Shown here piece after piece: positions 17,215 to 24,594 of a stretch of DNA of 64,000 nucleotides. The stretch's first letter is position 1. Each line of letters starts with the position of its first letter. The stretch spans positions 186,001-250,000 of the forward strand of contig NZ_SHLC01000001.1 of assembly GCF_004217495.1 (NCBI RefSeq). Direction: 5' to 3'. The translations under genes and the position numbers were made by a program. Under the pieces are notes generated by a model that saw only the letters and a list, made by a program, of their open reading frames with translations, was not told the origin of the DNA and searched no databases. The stretch is from Microterricola gilva. GTDB taxonomy: Bacteria > Actinomycetota > Actinomycetes > Actinomycetales > Microbacteriaceae.

Positions 17215-18131
17215 CGACGGTGTCCTTTCGACAGAGGGGTGTAGGGGAGCCGGGGGTCGAATTCCTGACCGTTCCAGCTGTCGCGAATCCACGCGTGTGC
17301 CGGGTCATCGGTGATGTTCCACACGCGCTCGGGGTCTGGGCCGGCCATCACGTTGAGGTAGTACAAATCGTATCCGGGGGCGGCGACCGCGGGACCGTGG
17401 TAGCCGAACGGCACGAGCGCGACGTCACCTGTGCGCACGATCCCGTTGGTGTCGATCGTTCCCGCCGCCGAGCTGTACGTGCTGAACAAGCCGAACGGGT
17501 CGGCGGATTCCGGCGCCTCAGCCCCGCGGGTCACGGCCGCCTCGAAGTAGTAGATCTCCTCCAGGCGCGACTCGTGGCCTTCGACGTGCTCGTCGTGCTT
17601 GTGCGCGGGATACGACGACCAATTCTCGGCCGGGGTGATCACCTCGCACACGATGAGCTTCGCCGCGCTGAGAGCCTGCGGGGTGCCGAAGTTGTGCACC
17701 TGGCGGCTCGAGCGTCCCGCCCCGCGCAGCTCGACAGGGACCGCATCGCGGTCGATGTGCTGCGACGGCAGTCGGATGCCGGTTGGCGCTTCTGCGACCG
17801 CGATCCGGCCGGCGCCCCGCACGGTGGCCGAGGATCCGGCACCGAGATAGAACACGTCCGTTGGGCCGTCGAACACCGTGGCGCGACCTCGGAGATCAAT
17901 GCCAAGCTGGGCGCCACCGTGCTCCAGAGCATCGATCCGAAACGAGCCGGAGAGCGGGATGAAGATTCGTTCGACGTCGCCGGCCCCGAGCTCGAGCGTG
18001 CGGCCGTGTTCGAGTACGCCGATTCGGATGCCGGTGTGCTCCCAGCCGGCGATCCGATCGTCGACCACTCCCTCCCATCCGGCATGTGCCAGGGAACCGC
18101 GGGGGAAGAACCATTCGTTGCTGCGGTGCAT
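17211..18131 (-). CDS. iolB: 5-deoxy-glucuronate isomerase
   Basis: A 306-residue cupin-type protein that isomerises 5-deoxy-glucuronate to 2-deoxy-5-keto-gluconate in the cytosol. The stretch YPAHKHDEHVEGHESRLEEIYYFE carries the His and Glu ligands of the family's metal site, and VALVPFGYHGPAVAAPGYDLYYLNVMAGP is the conserved second cupin region. It lies 14 bp after mmsA/iolA and overlaps iolD by ATGA. Its product is phosphorylated by IolC, encoded at the head of the same operon. Confidence 0.94.
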   Translation of the reverse strand: MHRSNEWFFPRGSLAHAGWEGVVDDRIAGWEHTGIRIGVLEHGRTLELGAGDVERIFIPLSGSFRIDALEHGGAQLGIDLRGRATVFDGPTDVFYLGAGSSATVRGAGRIAVAEAPTGIRLPSQHIDRDAVPVELRGAGRSSRQVHNFGTPQALSAAKLIVCEVITPAENWSSYPAHKHDEHVEGHESRLEEIYYFEAAVTRGAEAPESADPFGLFSTYSSAAGTIDTNGIVRTGDVALVPFGYHGPAVAAPGYDLYYLNVMAGPDPERVWNITDDPAHAWIRDSWNGQEFDPRLPYTPLSKGHRR

Positions 18132-18145
18132 GAGTGCCTCGCCGC

Positions 18146-19651
18146 CTACGTCGTCTGCGGGAAGCCGAGGTCGATTCCGCCGGACCCGGCGTGCGGCCAG
18201 CGGCTGGTGACAGCCTTCTCACGCGTGAAGAAGTCGAAGCCGTGACGACCGTATGCCTTGCTGTCGCCGAACAGGGAGTCCTTCCAGCCGCCGAAGGAGT
18301 AGTAGGCGACGGGGACGGGGATCGGCACATTGATGCCGACCATGCCGACCTCGACCTCGTTCTGGAATCGGCGTGCGGCACGGCCGTCGGCGGTGAAGAT
18401 CGCCGTTCCGTTCCCGTAGGCGCTCGAGTTGATGAGTTCGACACCCTCTGCGTAGTTCTTGACCCGCACGACCGCGAGGATCGGGCCGAAGATCTCGTCG
18501 ATGTACACCTTTGAGGAGGTGCTCACATTGTCGATCAGCGTCGGGCCGAGCCAGAAGCCCTCGGCAGCGCCATCCGGCTGCACCGTGCGGCCGTCGAGCA
18601 CGACGGTGGCCCCGTCGTTCTCGGCGATCTCGATGTACGAGGCGACCTTGTCCCGGTGCTGCCGGGTCACCAGCGGCCCCATGTCGCACGAGCGACGACC
18701 ATCGCCCACCGTGAGGGGCACCGCCCTGGAGACGATCTTCTCGATCAGTTCGTCGGCGATGGCGTCGACGGCGACGATGACACTGATCGCCATGCAGCGC
18801 TCGCCGGCCGATCCGAAGCCGGCGTTGATCGCGGCATCCGCCGTGGCGTCAAGGTCGGCATCCGCCAGTACCAGCATGTGGTTCTTGGCACCGCCGAGTG
18901 CCTGCACACGCTTGCCGGCCCGTGCGGAGCTCTCATAGATGTAGCGGGCGATCGGCGTCGAGCCGACGAAGGAGATCGCCTTCACATCGGGGTGCTCTAT
19001 CAGGCCGTCGACGGCCACTTTGTCGCCGTGGAGCACGTTGAAGACACCGACGGGGAGCCCGGCCTCGGCGAACAGTGCGGCAAGCCAGTTGGCGGCCGAC
19101 GGGTCCTTCTCGCTCGGCTTCAGCACCACGGTGTTCCCCGCCGCGATGGCGACAGGGAAGAACCAGAGCGGAACCATGGCCGGGAAGTTGAACGGGCTGA
19201 TGATGCCGACGACGCCGAGGGGCTGGCGAATGGAGTAGACGTCCACGTCGGTGGACACATTCTCGGAGAACTCGCCCTTCAGCATCTGGGGCAGCGAGGT
19301 CGCCAGGTCGACGACCTCGAGTCCGCGGGCGATCTCACCGAGGGCATCGGAGACGACCTTGCCGTGTTCGGCCGTGATGATCTCCGCCAGTTCGCCCTTG
19401 CGAGCGTTCAGGAGTTCTCGGAACGCGAAGAAGACCTGCTGCCGTTTCGCGAGCGAGGTGTCGCGCCAGGCTGGGAAGGCGGCACGGGCCGCGGCGACTG
19501 CGGCGTCGATCTCCGCACCGTTCGCGAGGACGACGCTCGTGGTCTGCACGCCGAGCGCCGGATCGAAAACGGGCGCGATCCTGCCGCTTGTGCTCGGCGA
19601 CGACTCGCCGTTGATCCAGTGCTGAACGATTGGGGTGACGGACTCTGACAT
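18146..19651 (-). CDS. mmsA: CoA-acylating methylmalonate-semialdehyde dehydrogenase
   Basis: A 501-residue aldehyde dehydrogenase that converts malonate semialdehyde (inositol route) or methylmalonate semialdehyde (valine route) to acetyl-CoA or propionyl-CoA. FNFPAMVPLWFFPVAIAAGN and LGGAKNHMLVLADAD are typical of the MmsA/IolA subfamily, and the catalytic Cys is in GSAGERCMAIS. The start at 19651 (MSESVTP) has GAAAGAAG upstream; the longer frame overlaps the aldolase gene. Position between the aldolase and iolB shows the inositol role (IolA). No valine-degradation gene is present. Confidence 0.93.
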   Translation of the reverse strand: MSESVTPIVQHWINGESSPSTSGRIAPVFDPALGVQTTSVVLANGAEIDAAVAAARAAFPAWRDTSLAKRQQVFFAFRELLNARKGELAEIITAEHGKVVSDALGEIARGLEVVDLATSLPQMLKGEFSENVSTDVDVYSIRQPLGVVGIISPFNFPAMVPLWFFPVAIAAGNTVVLKPSEKDPSAANWLAALFAEAGLPVGVFNVLHGDKVAVDGLIEHPDVKAISFVGSTPIARYIYESSARAGKRVQALGGAKNHMLVLADADLDATADAAINAGFGSAGERCMAISVIVAVDAIADELIEKIVSRAVPLTVGDGRRSCDMGPLVTRQHRDKVASYIEIAENDGATVVLDGRTVQPDGAAEGFWLGPTLIDNVSTSSKVYIDEIFGPILAVVRVKNYAEGVELINSSAYGNGTAIFTADGRAARRFQNEVEVGMVGINVPIPVPVAYYSFGGWKDSLFGDSKAYGRHGFDFFTREKAVTSRWPHAGSGGIDLGFPQTT

Positions 19652-19686
19652 GGCTGCGATGACTTCTTTCAGGCGGGAGATGAGAC

Positions 19687-20604
19687 TCAGGAGGGATGAA
19701 CGAGGCTGGCCGCAGTGTCCACGGCAGCGGCGACATCGCCGTCGGACGGGTAGAGCAGGGTGCGACCGACGACCAGGCCGTGGACGCCGGGCAGGGCGAG
19801 AGCGTTCTCCCACGCGGCGTAGACCGCGTCGGGGTGTCCGTCTGGATCGCCGCCGAGCAGCAACGTCGGCAGGGTGGTCGCGGCCATGACGCGCTCCATG
19901 TCGTTCACGACGGGGAGCTTCAGCCAGGAATAGGCCGAGCTGGCACCGAGACCGGCGACGATGGCGACCGACTTGATGACCGCATCGGTGCTCAGATCAT
20001 TGCGGATGCGACCGTCGACCCATTCACTCATGAACGGTTCGAGCATCACGGGGAGCCGGGCTTCGGCGGCCTGCGTGACGACCCGAGCCGTGGCCTCGAT
20101 CGTGCGCACGGAGAGCTCGTCTGCGAGGTTGATGCGCAGGAGGAGCTTCGCGAAGTCGAGGCGCGAGCGCAGAATCGTGTCGACGTCGTATCCGGTGTAG
20201 CGGTCATCCATCTCGAATGCGGAACCGCTCAGCCCGCCGCGGTTCATCGAACCGACGGCGATCTTGCCATCAAGCAAGCCGAGTGCGGCCAGATCGTCGA
20301 GGATGTCCGGTGTTCCCAGGACTCCGTCCACGCCGGGGCGGGACAGCGCTGTGGCCAGGCGCTGCAGCAGATCGTATCGGCTGCTCATCGCCATGGCATC
20401 ACCCCGCACACCGAGGGCACCGCGCGCGGGGTGGTCCGCGGCGATGATGAAGAGCCGCCTGTCGCCGGTCAGCAGGGGGCGTCGGGTTCGTGATTTGAGG
20501 ACCGCGGCGATCGACTCCGGTGCGTTCGCCCGCAGCTCGCGGAGGCGCGTGAAGTCCTCGGCCGAGAGCTGTGGGGCGATCGTCTTCAGCTCGGGCTCAG
20601 ACAT
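19687..20604 (-). CDS. Cgl0159-like (beta/alpha)8 aldolase, probable DKGP aldolase
   Basis: A 305-residue class I aldolase-like barrel of the type found in actinobacterial inositol clusters (Cgl0159 family). Visible stretches are RLFIIAADHPARGALG, DRYTGYDVDTILRSRLDFAKLLLRIN, LPVMLEPFMSEW with an acidic residue, and SAYSWLKLPVV with the candidate Schiff-base Lys. Its ATG overlaps the end of iolC by 8 nt. The product of IolC, 2-deoxy-5-keto-gluconate 6-phosphate, must be cleaved to malonate semialdehyde and dihydroxyacetone phosphate, and no IolJ of the fructose-bisphosphate-aldolase type is present. This gene is therefore the likely replacement; the reaction itself is inferred. Confidence 0.8.
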   Translation of the reverse strand: MSEPELKTIAPQLSAEDFTRLRELRANAPESIAAVLKSRTRRPLLTGDRRLFIIAADHPARGALGVRGDAMAMSSRYDLLQRLATALSRPGVDGVLGTPDILDDLAALGLLDGKIAVGSMNRGGLSGSAFEMDDRYTGYDVDTILRSRLDFAKLLLRINLADELSVRTIEATARVVTQAAEARLPVMLEPFMSEWVDGRIRNDLSTDAVIKSVAIVAGLGASSAYSWLKLPVVNDMERVMAATTLPTLLLGGDPDGHPDAVYAAWENALALPGVHGLVVGRTLLYPSDGDVAAAVDTAASLVHPS

Positions 20605-21571
20605 GGGCCTCAACGATTCCGCTCAGCGCGGCTTCGACCTCGGCGGTCGACGGCATCGCCGTCGAACACTCCAGGCGCGACGCGACGACCGCGCCGGCGA
20701 CGTTGGCGAATCGCAGTGTGCGCTCGAGCGACCATCCGCTCAGCAAGCCGAGGCAGAGGGCACCTCCGAAACTGTCGCCGGCTCCAAGCCCGTTGACGAC
20801 CTCGACTGGGAACGACTCGACTTCGACCGTCTCGTCTCTGGTCTTGGCCAGCACGCCCCGCGGGCCCCGCTTCACGATGGCGAGTTCGATGCCGCGCTCC
20901 AGGAGCGCGTCGGCGGTGCGGTGCGGATCGGTTTCCCCGACCGCGATCTCGCATTCTTCCCGGTTTCCGACGGCGACAGTCACAAGTTCCAGCGCGCTGT
21001 CGACCTCGGCGCTGGCCTGCTCCGGCGACTCCCAGAACATCGGCCGGTAGTCCAGATCGAGCACCGTGAGCGGTGCGCGACCGCGCGCGGCCCACGCGGC
21101 GTGGTGCGCGGAGCGGCTCGGCTCGCGGGAGAGCCCGGTGACCGTCGACCAGAAGATCTTTGCCGAGCGAATGGCCTCGAGGTCGAGCTCATCGGAGTTG
21201 ATCACGAGATCCGGCGCGATGGGGTCGCGATAGAAGTAGAGCGGGAAGTCGTCCGGTGGGAACAGCTCGCAGAAGGTGACCGGCGTGTTCAGACCGGCGA
21301 CGGTGCTGACGAAACGGTCGTCCACTCCGAGGCGGCGCAGTTCCTTGCTCACGAACCGCCCAAAGGGATCGTTTCCGGTGCGCGTGATGACGGCGGAGCG
21401 CAGCTCATGCTTGGCCGCAGCGATCGCGACATTGGTGGCGCTGCCGCCCAGGAATTTGCCGAATGTCTCGACGTCCTCGAGGCCGACGCCGCCCTGAAGC
21501 GGATAGATGTCGACACCGACCCGACCGATGGTGAGTAGATCGAGGGGTGTGGCGGTGGTGAGGTCGGTCAT
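20597..21571 (-). CDS. iolC: 5-dehydro-2-deoxygluconokinase
   Basis: A 324-residue PfkB/ribokinase-family enzyme that phosphorylates 2-deoxy-5-keto-gluconate. The N-terminal PfkB signature is FGKFLGGSATNVAIAAAKHE; the C-terminal signature VVNGLGAGDSFGGALCLGLL contains the catalytic Asp. VGVDIYPLQ near the start is typical of IolC. It is the first gene of the operon, followed by an overlapping aldolase gene. The 118-bp region before it contains a strong match to the proposed GntR operator. Confidence 0.93.
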   Translation of the reverse strand: MTDLTTATPLDLLTIGRVGVDIYPLQGGVGLEDVETFGKFLGGSATNVAIAAAKHELRSAVITRTGNDPFGRFVSKELRRLGVDDRFVSTVAGLNTPVTFCELFPPDDFPLYFYRDPIAPDLVINSDELDLEAIRSAKIFWSTVTGLSREPSRSAHHAAWAARGRAPLTVLDLDYRPMFWESPEQASAEVDSALELVTVAVGNREECEIAVGETDPHRTADALLERGIELAIVKRGPRGVLAKTRDETVEVESFPVEVVNGLGAGDSFGGALCLGLLSGWSLERTLRFANVAGAVVASRLECSTAMPSTAEVEAALSGIVEAHV

Positions 21572-21633
21572 ACTGCGCTGTATCGCTCTCTTCCCAGTGG
21601 ATAGTGAGACTCACCTTACACGACATTTGTGCG

Positions 21634-21647
21634 TTTGTCCTGACATA
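21634..21647. promoter_or_regulatory. Candidate GntR operator O4 (iolC promoter)
   Basis: TTTGTCCTGACATA matches TATGTC-NN-GACATA at 11 of 12 positions, with a perfect core TGTC-CT-GACA. It lies 62 bp upstream of iolC and matches site O1, read on the other strand, at 13 of 14 positions. Confidence 0.52.
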
Positions 21648-21689
21648 TGAGGTGTTGCTCGCATCCGAACGCGCTGGGCGGCGCTCAGT

Positions 21690-23030
21690 TCAAACGAGAT
21701 CCGGAGTCAGCTCTCGAGTGGCCGCCATCTGGGCAAGCCAGTCATCGAGTGATGCACCGAGCACTGCACGCACCTCCGGATTCCGGTCACCGAGGTCCTG
21801 CGACTCGATCGGGTCGGTGTCAAGGTCGTACAGACTCTCTCCCGGTGTCGTTTCTTCGCCCAGCCGCTCGCTGGGATTGCGGACCAGCTTCCACCGGCCG
21901 CTGCGCACCGCCGACTGACCTTCGTACTCCCAGAAGAGCTCGCGCGGCTCCTCCGCCTGCTCGCTGCCCCTCAGGGCGGCCAGCAGGCTCTTGCCGTCGA
22001 TGTGGTCGACCGCGAGCGTTCCCGCCGCGGCGTCCGGATTGATGGCGTCGAGGAGTGTTGGAAGGACGTCCATCATGGCCGCAGGGTCCGTGAAATCTGC
22101 TCCCTGTGGAAGGCCGTTTGGCCAGGAGAGCAGTGACGGAACGCGAATGCCGCCTTCGAAGACCGAGCCTTTGTGGCCGCGAAGACCGCCGGTGCTGCCA
22201 CCCGTGTACGAGATTTCCTCGCCGTCGAGCCAGTTCCTGGATTCCGCGGACGGGCCGTTGTCCGAACTGAAGAAGATGATGGTGTCGTCGAGTATTCCTT
22301 GTGTGCGCAGCGTGTCGACAATGCGCCCGATGCCGTCATCCATCGCCGAGATCATCGCCGCGATGATCCGGCGTCCTTCAGGTAGTTCGGGGAATCGATC
22401 GACATACTCGCGCGGCGCATGCATGGGATAGTGCGGGGCGTTGAACGGGACGTAGCAGAAGAACGGGGCATCGGCTGACCGTTCGATGAAGGCGCTGGCC
22501 TCCTCCGCGAGCACTTCGGTCAGGTACCGTCCGTTGTTGAAAATGTGCTGTCCGTCTTGCCACAGATCGTGAATCGGATTCCGGTCCTCGGCCCAGTAGA
22601 AGATGTGTGAGTAGTAGTCGACGCAGCCCGCGAGGAACCCGTAATGCTCGGTGAACCCGCGGTCGGCGGGGCGAAAGCCGACATCGGTGCCGAGATGCCA
22701 CTTCCCGAAGATCCCCGTGCGGTATCCGGCCGCCTGCAGGTGGTCGGCCATGGTCTGTTGTGCCGGCATGCCCGCCATGCCCCGGTGGCCGCCGAGAATC
22801 TCCTCGACCCCCGCTCTGGTCGGATACTTTCCCGTGAGAAGCGACGCGCGACTGGGGGAGCACACCGGGGAGTTGGAGTACCAATTGGTGAGTCGGAGCC
22901 CGCGAGCGGCCAGCGCATCCAAATGGGGTGTTCGGATGTCGCCGCTTCCGAATGCCGAGATGTCGCCATAGCCGAGATCGTCCGCATAGATCACGACGAC
23001 GTTCGGGGCTTTTCTGTCAGTGTTGTGCAC
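21690..23030 (-). CDS. Type I sulfatase (Cys-type, formylglycine dependent)
   Basis: A 446-residue arylsulfatase-superfamily enzyme. NVVVIYADDLGYGD carries the paired Asp metal ligands; SPVCSPSRASLLTGKYP is the C-x-P-x-R signature whose Cys (about residue 57) must be converted to formylglycine; GIFGKWHLG and FSSDNGPSAES supply further active-site Lys, His and metal-binding Asp-Asn. I chose the GTG at 23030 because GAGAGGG lies 5 nt upstream; the longer frame is Arg-rich and unlike the family. No signal peptide is visible from this start, so the enzyme is probably cytosolic and acts on an imported sulfate ester. It lies at the end of the iol island behind its own operator-like site. Confidence 0.9.
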   Translation of the reverse strand: MHNTDRKAPNVVVIYADDLGYGDISAFGSGDIRTPHLDALAARGLRLTNWYSNSPVCSPSRASLLTGKYPTRAGVEEILGGHRGMAGMPAQQTMADHLQAAGYRTGIFGKWHLGTDVGFRPADRGFTEHYGFLAGCVDYYSHIFYWAEDRNPIHDLWQDGQHIFNNGRYLTEVLAEEASAFIERSADAPFFCYVPFNAPHYPMHAPREYVDRFPELPEGRRIIAAMISAMDDGIGRIVDTLRTQGILDDTIIFFSSDNGPSAESRNWLDGEEISYTGGSTGGLRGHKGSVFEGGIRVPSLLSWPNGLPQGADFTDPAAMMDVLPTLLDAINPDAAAGTLAVDHIDGKSLLAALRGSEQAEEPRELFWEYEGQSAVRSGRWKLVRNPSERLGEETTPGESLYDLDTDPIESQDLGDRNPEVRAVLGASLDDWLAQMAATRELTPDLV

Positions 23031-23211
23031 AACTACCCTCTCAATGACACGCGCCTGAGCGCGATGGCGATTCCGTGATGCAGCCGGGCCATGCAGGGGG
23101 ACGAGCCGCCGCTGCGTTCCGGTGGGCAGAACGTCCATCGGTGCCGTGGTGCCTCGCGAGCTGCGTAGGCCGGGAGGCCTGCCAAGGAACATACAAATGG
23201 GTCGGATGAAC

Positions 23212-23225
23212 TATGTCAAGTCAAT
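23212..23225. promoter_or_regulatory. Candidate GntR operator O5 (sulfatase promoter)
   Basis: TATGTCAAGTCAAT shares 12 of its first 13 bases with O1 and overlaps a minus-strand TTGACA (23219-23214) that could be the -35 box of the sulfatase gene. The match to the ideal palindrome is weaker, 9 of 12. Confidence 0.4.
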
Positions 23226-23257
23226 ATGACTAATGCACATCATGACTAATGCACATC
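23226..23257. repeat. Perfect 16-bp tandem duplication upstream of the sulfatase gene
   Basis: ATGACTAATGCACATC occurs at 23226-23241 and again at 23242-23257 with no spacer, beside operator-like site O5. The rest of the 419-bp region between the sulfatase and purC genes shows no gene or clear hairpin. Confidence 0.9.
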
Positions 23258-23449
23258 GGCAGACCGCCGTCGGGCGCAGAGAGAGACATTCTCCGGGGTC
23301 GACGAATAGGCGCCTGGCACCCACGGGGATGACTGCATGGAGTCAGGTGCCGCGCGCGAGCAAGGCATCGCCCGCACGGTTAACCGCGCGTGTGCAGAGA
23401 GTGGCGAAAACGCCGGCGTCGCCGTGCTGCTCCACGAGCAGAGGACGGC

Positions 23450-24370
23450 CTACAGCGCGGTCAGGCGCCCCAGCAGCTCGCGGTAGCGGGCGGCGGTCTG
23501 CTCGACGATCTCGGCGGGCAGCTCGGGCGGCGTGCCCTGCTGGTCCCAGTTGGCGGCCAGCCAGTCGCGCACGATCTGCTTGTCGAAGCTCGCCATGCGC
23601 GCCTCCGGCGTGCTGCCGACGGCGTACGCCGCGGCATCCCAGTAGCGGCTGGAGTCGCTCGTGAGCACCTCGTCGCCGAGCCGGGTGACGCCGGTCTCGC
23701 GGTCGGCGCCGAACTCGAACTTGGTGTCGGCGAGGATCAGGCCGTGCGCCTCGGCGATGGCGGAGGCGTCGGTGAAGATCTGCAGCGAGAGCGCGCGGAG
23801 CTCGGCCGCGACATCCGCGCCGACCAGTTCGACGGTGCGCTCGTAGCTGATGTTCTCGTCGTGCTCGCCGAGCGGGGCCTTCCACGCCGGGGTGTAGATC
23901 GGCTCAGGCAGGCGGTCGCCGTTCTGCAGGCCGGCTGGCAACGGGATGCCGCACACGGTCTGCGATGCCTGGTATTCCTTCCAGCCGCTGCCGGTGAGGT
24001 AACCGCGCACGACGCACTCGACCGGGTACATGTCCAGCGTGCGCACGAGCATGCTGCGCCCGGCGACGGCGGCCGGGATGCGGCTGGCGCCGTCGAGTCC
24101 GTGGTCGGCGATGAGGTGGTTGGGCACCTGCAGCTGGTCGAACCACCAGAGGCTGAGGGTGGTGAGCAGCTCGCCCTTGCCCGGGATGCCGGGCTCGAGG
24201 ACGTGGTCGAACGCGCTCACCCGGTCGCTGGCCACGACGAGCACCTCCGGGCTGGTGGCGAGCGGGTCGCCGGTCCAGGTGTCGTCGTCGGTCATCGTCG
24301 CGCTCGGCACGTAGAGGTCGCGCACCTTGCCCGAGTACACGTGGGTCCAGCCGGAGAGTTCTGCAGTCAC
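23450..24370 (-). CDS. purC: Phosphoribosylaminoimidazole-succinocarboxamide synthase (SAICAR synthetase)
   Basis: A 306-residue enzyme of purine synthesis that joins CAIR and aspartate. Diagnostic stretches are YSGKVRDLY with the nucleotide-binding Gly-Lys loop, ASDRVSAFDHVLEPGIPGKG, VECVVRGYLTGSGWKEY and LADTKFEFGAD. The GTG at 24370 is preceded by TAGACT (24382-24377) with a 6-nt gap, indicating a leaderless mRNA. In this window purC is separated from purD by a secreted GH5 gene on the opposite strand. Confidence 0.96.
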   Translation of the reverse strand: MTAELSGWTHVYSGKVRDLYVPSATMTDDDTWTGDPLATSPEVLVVASDRVSAFDHVLEPGIPGKGELLTTLSLWWFDQLQVPNHLIADHGLDGASRIPAAVAGRSMLVRTLDMYPVECVVRGYLTGSGWKEYQASQTVCGIPLPAGLQNGDRLPEPIYTPAWKAPLGEHDENISYERTVELVGADVAAELRALSLQIFTDASAIAEAHGLILADTKFEFGADRETGVTRLGDEVLTSDSSRYWDAAAYAVGSTPEARMASFDKQIVRDWLAANWDQQGTPPELPAEIVEQTAARYRELLGRLTAL

Positions 24371-24376
24371 CGCACC

Positions 24377-24382
24377 AGTCTA
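24377..24382 (-). promoter_or_regulatory. Leaderless -10 element of purC
   Basis: TAGACT read on the minus strand ends 6 nt before the GTG start of purC. The same geometry recurs before purD, purM, tetR, the MocR gene and others in this window. Confidence 0.5.
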
Positions 24383-24465
24383 CGGGCGCCACGGTCGCGC
24401 GCGCGGCGCTGCAGTGGCGCCCGTGACTCGGCCCCGGCCGCCACGCAGCGTTCATCTGGCCGCAA

Positions 24466-24516
24466 TGTTTACGCTAACTGTTTACGTTGACATTTGTGCG
24501 AATCCACGCCTAACAT
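24466..24516 (+). promoter_or_regulatory. Promoter region of the GH5 gene with TGTTTACG direct repeats
   Basis: TTGACA (24487-24492) and TAACAT (24511-24516) are 18 bp apart. Just upstream, TGTTTACG occurs twice (24466-24473 and 24479-24486) with a 13-bp period, a possible binding site for a regulator of the secreted enzyme. Confidence 0.45.
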
Positions 24517-24594
24517 GGCGGTGTCAGGCACCCGAACCGGCGTTGTCTCTCGACGCTCGGTGGTGCGCGAAAGACGAACAGAGAGGTTCGTAGC

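Noticed and set aside
23031-23449. Possible gene or small RNA in the 419-bp gap between sulfatase and purC
   Set aside because: I found only a promoter-like box, an operator-like site and a 16-bp tandem repeat; no frame with a ribosome site and no clear terminator hairpin.
21622-24500. Shared 12-mer GACATTTGTGCG before iolC and before the GH5 gene
   Set aside because: Only two copies, in different positions relative to the genes and not palindromic; it could be chance, and the TATGTC-NN-GACATA site explains the iolC region better.
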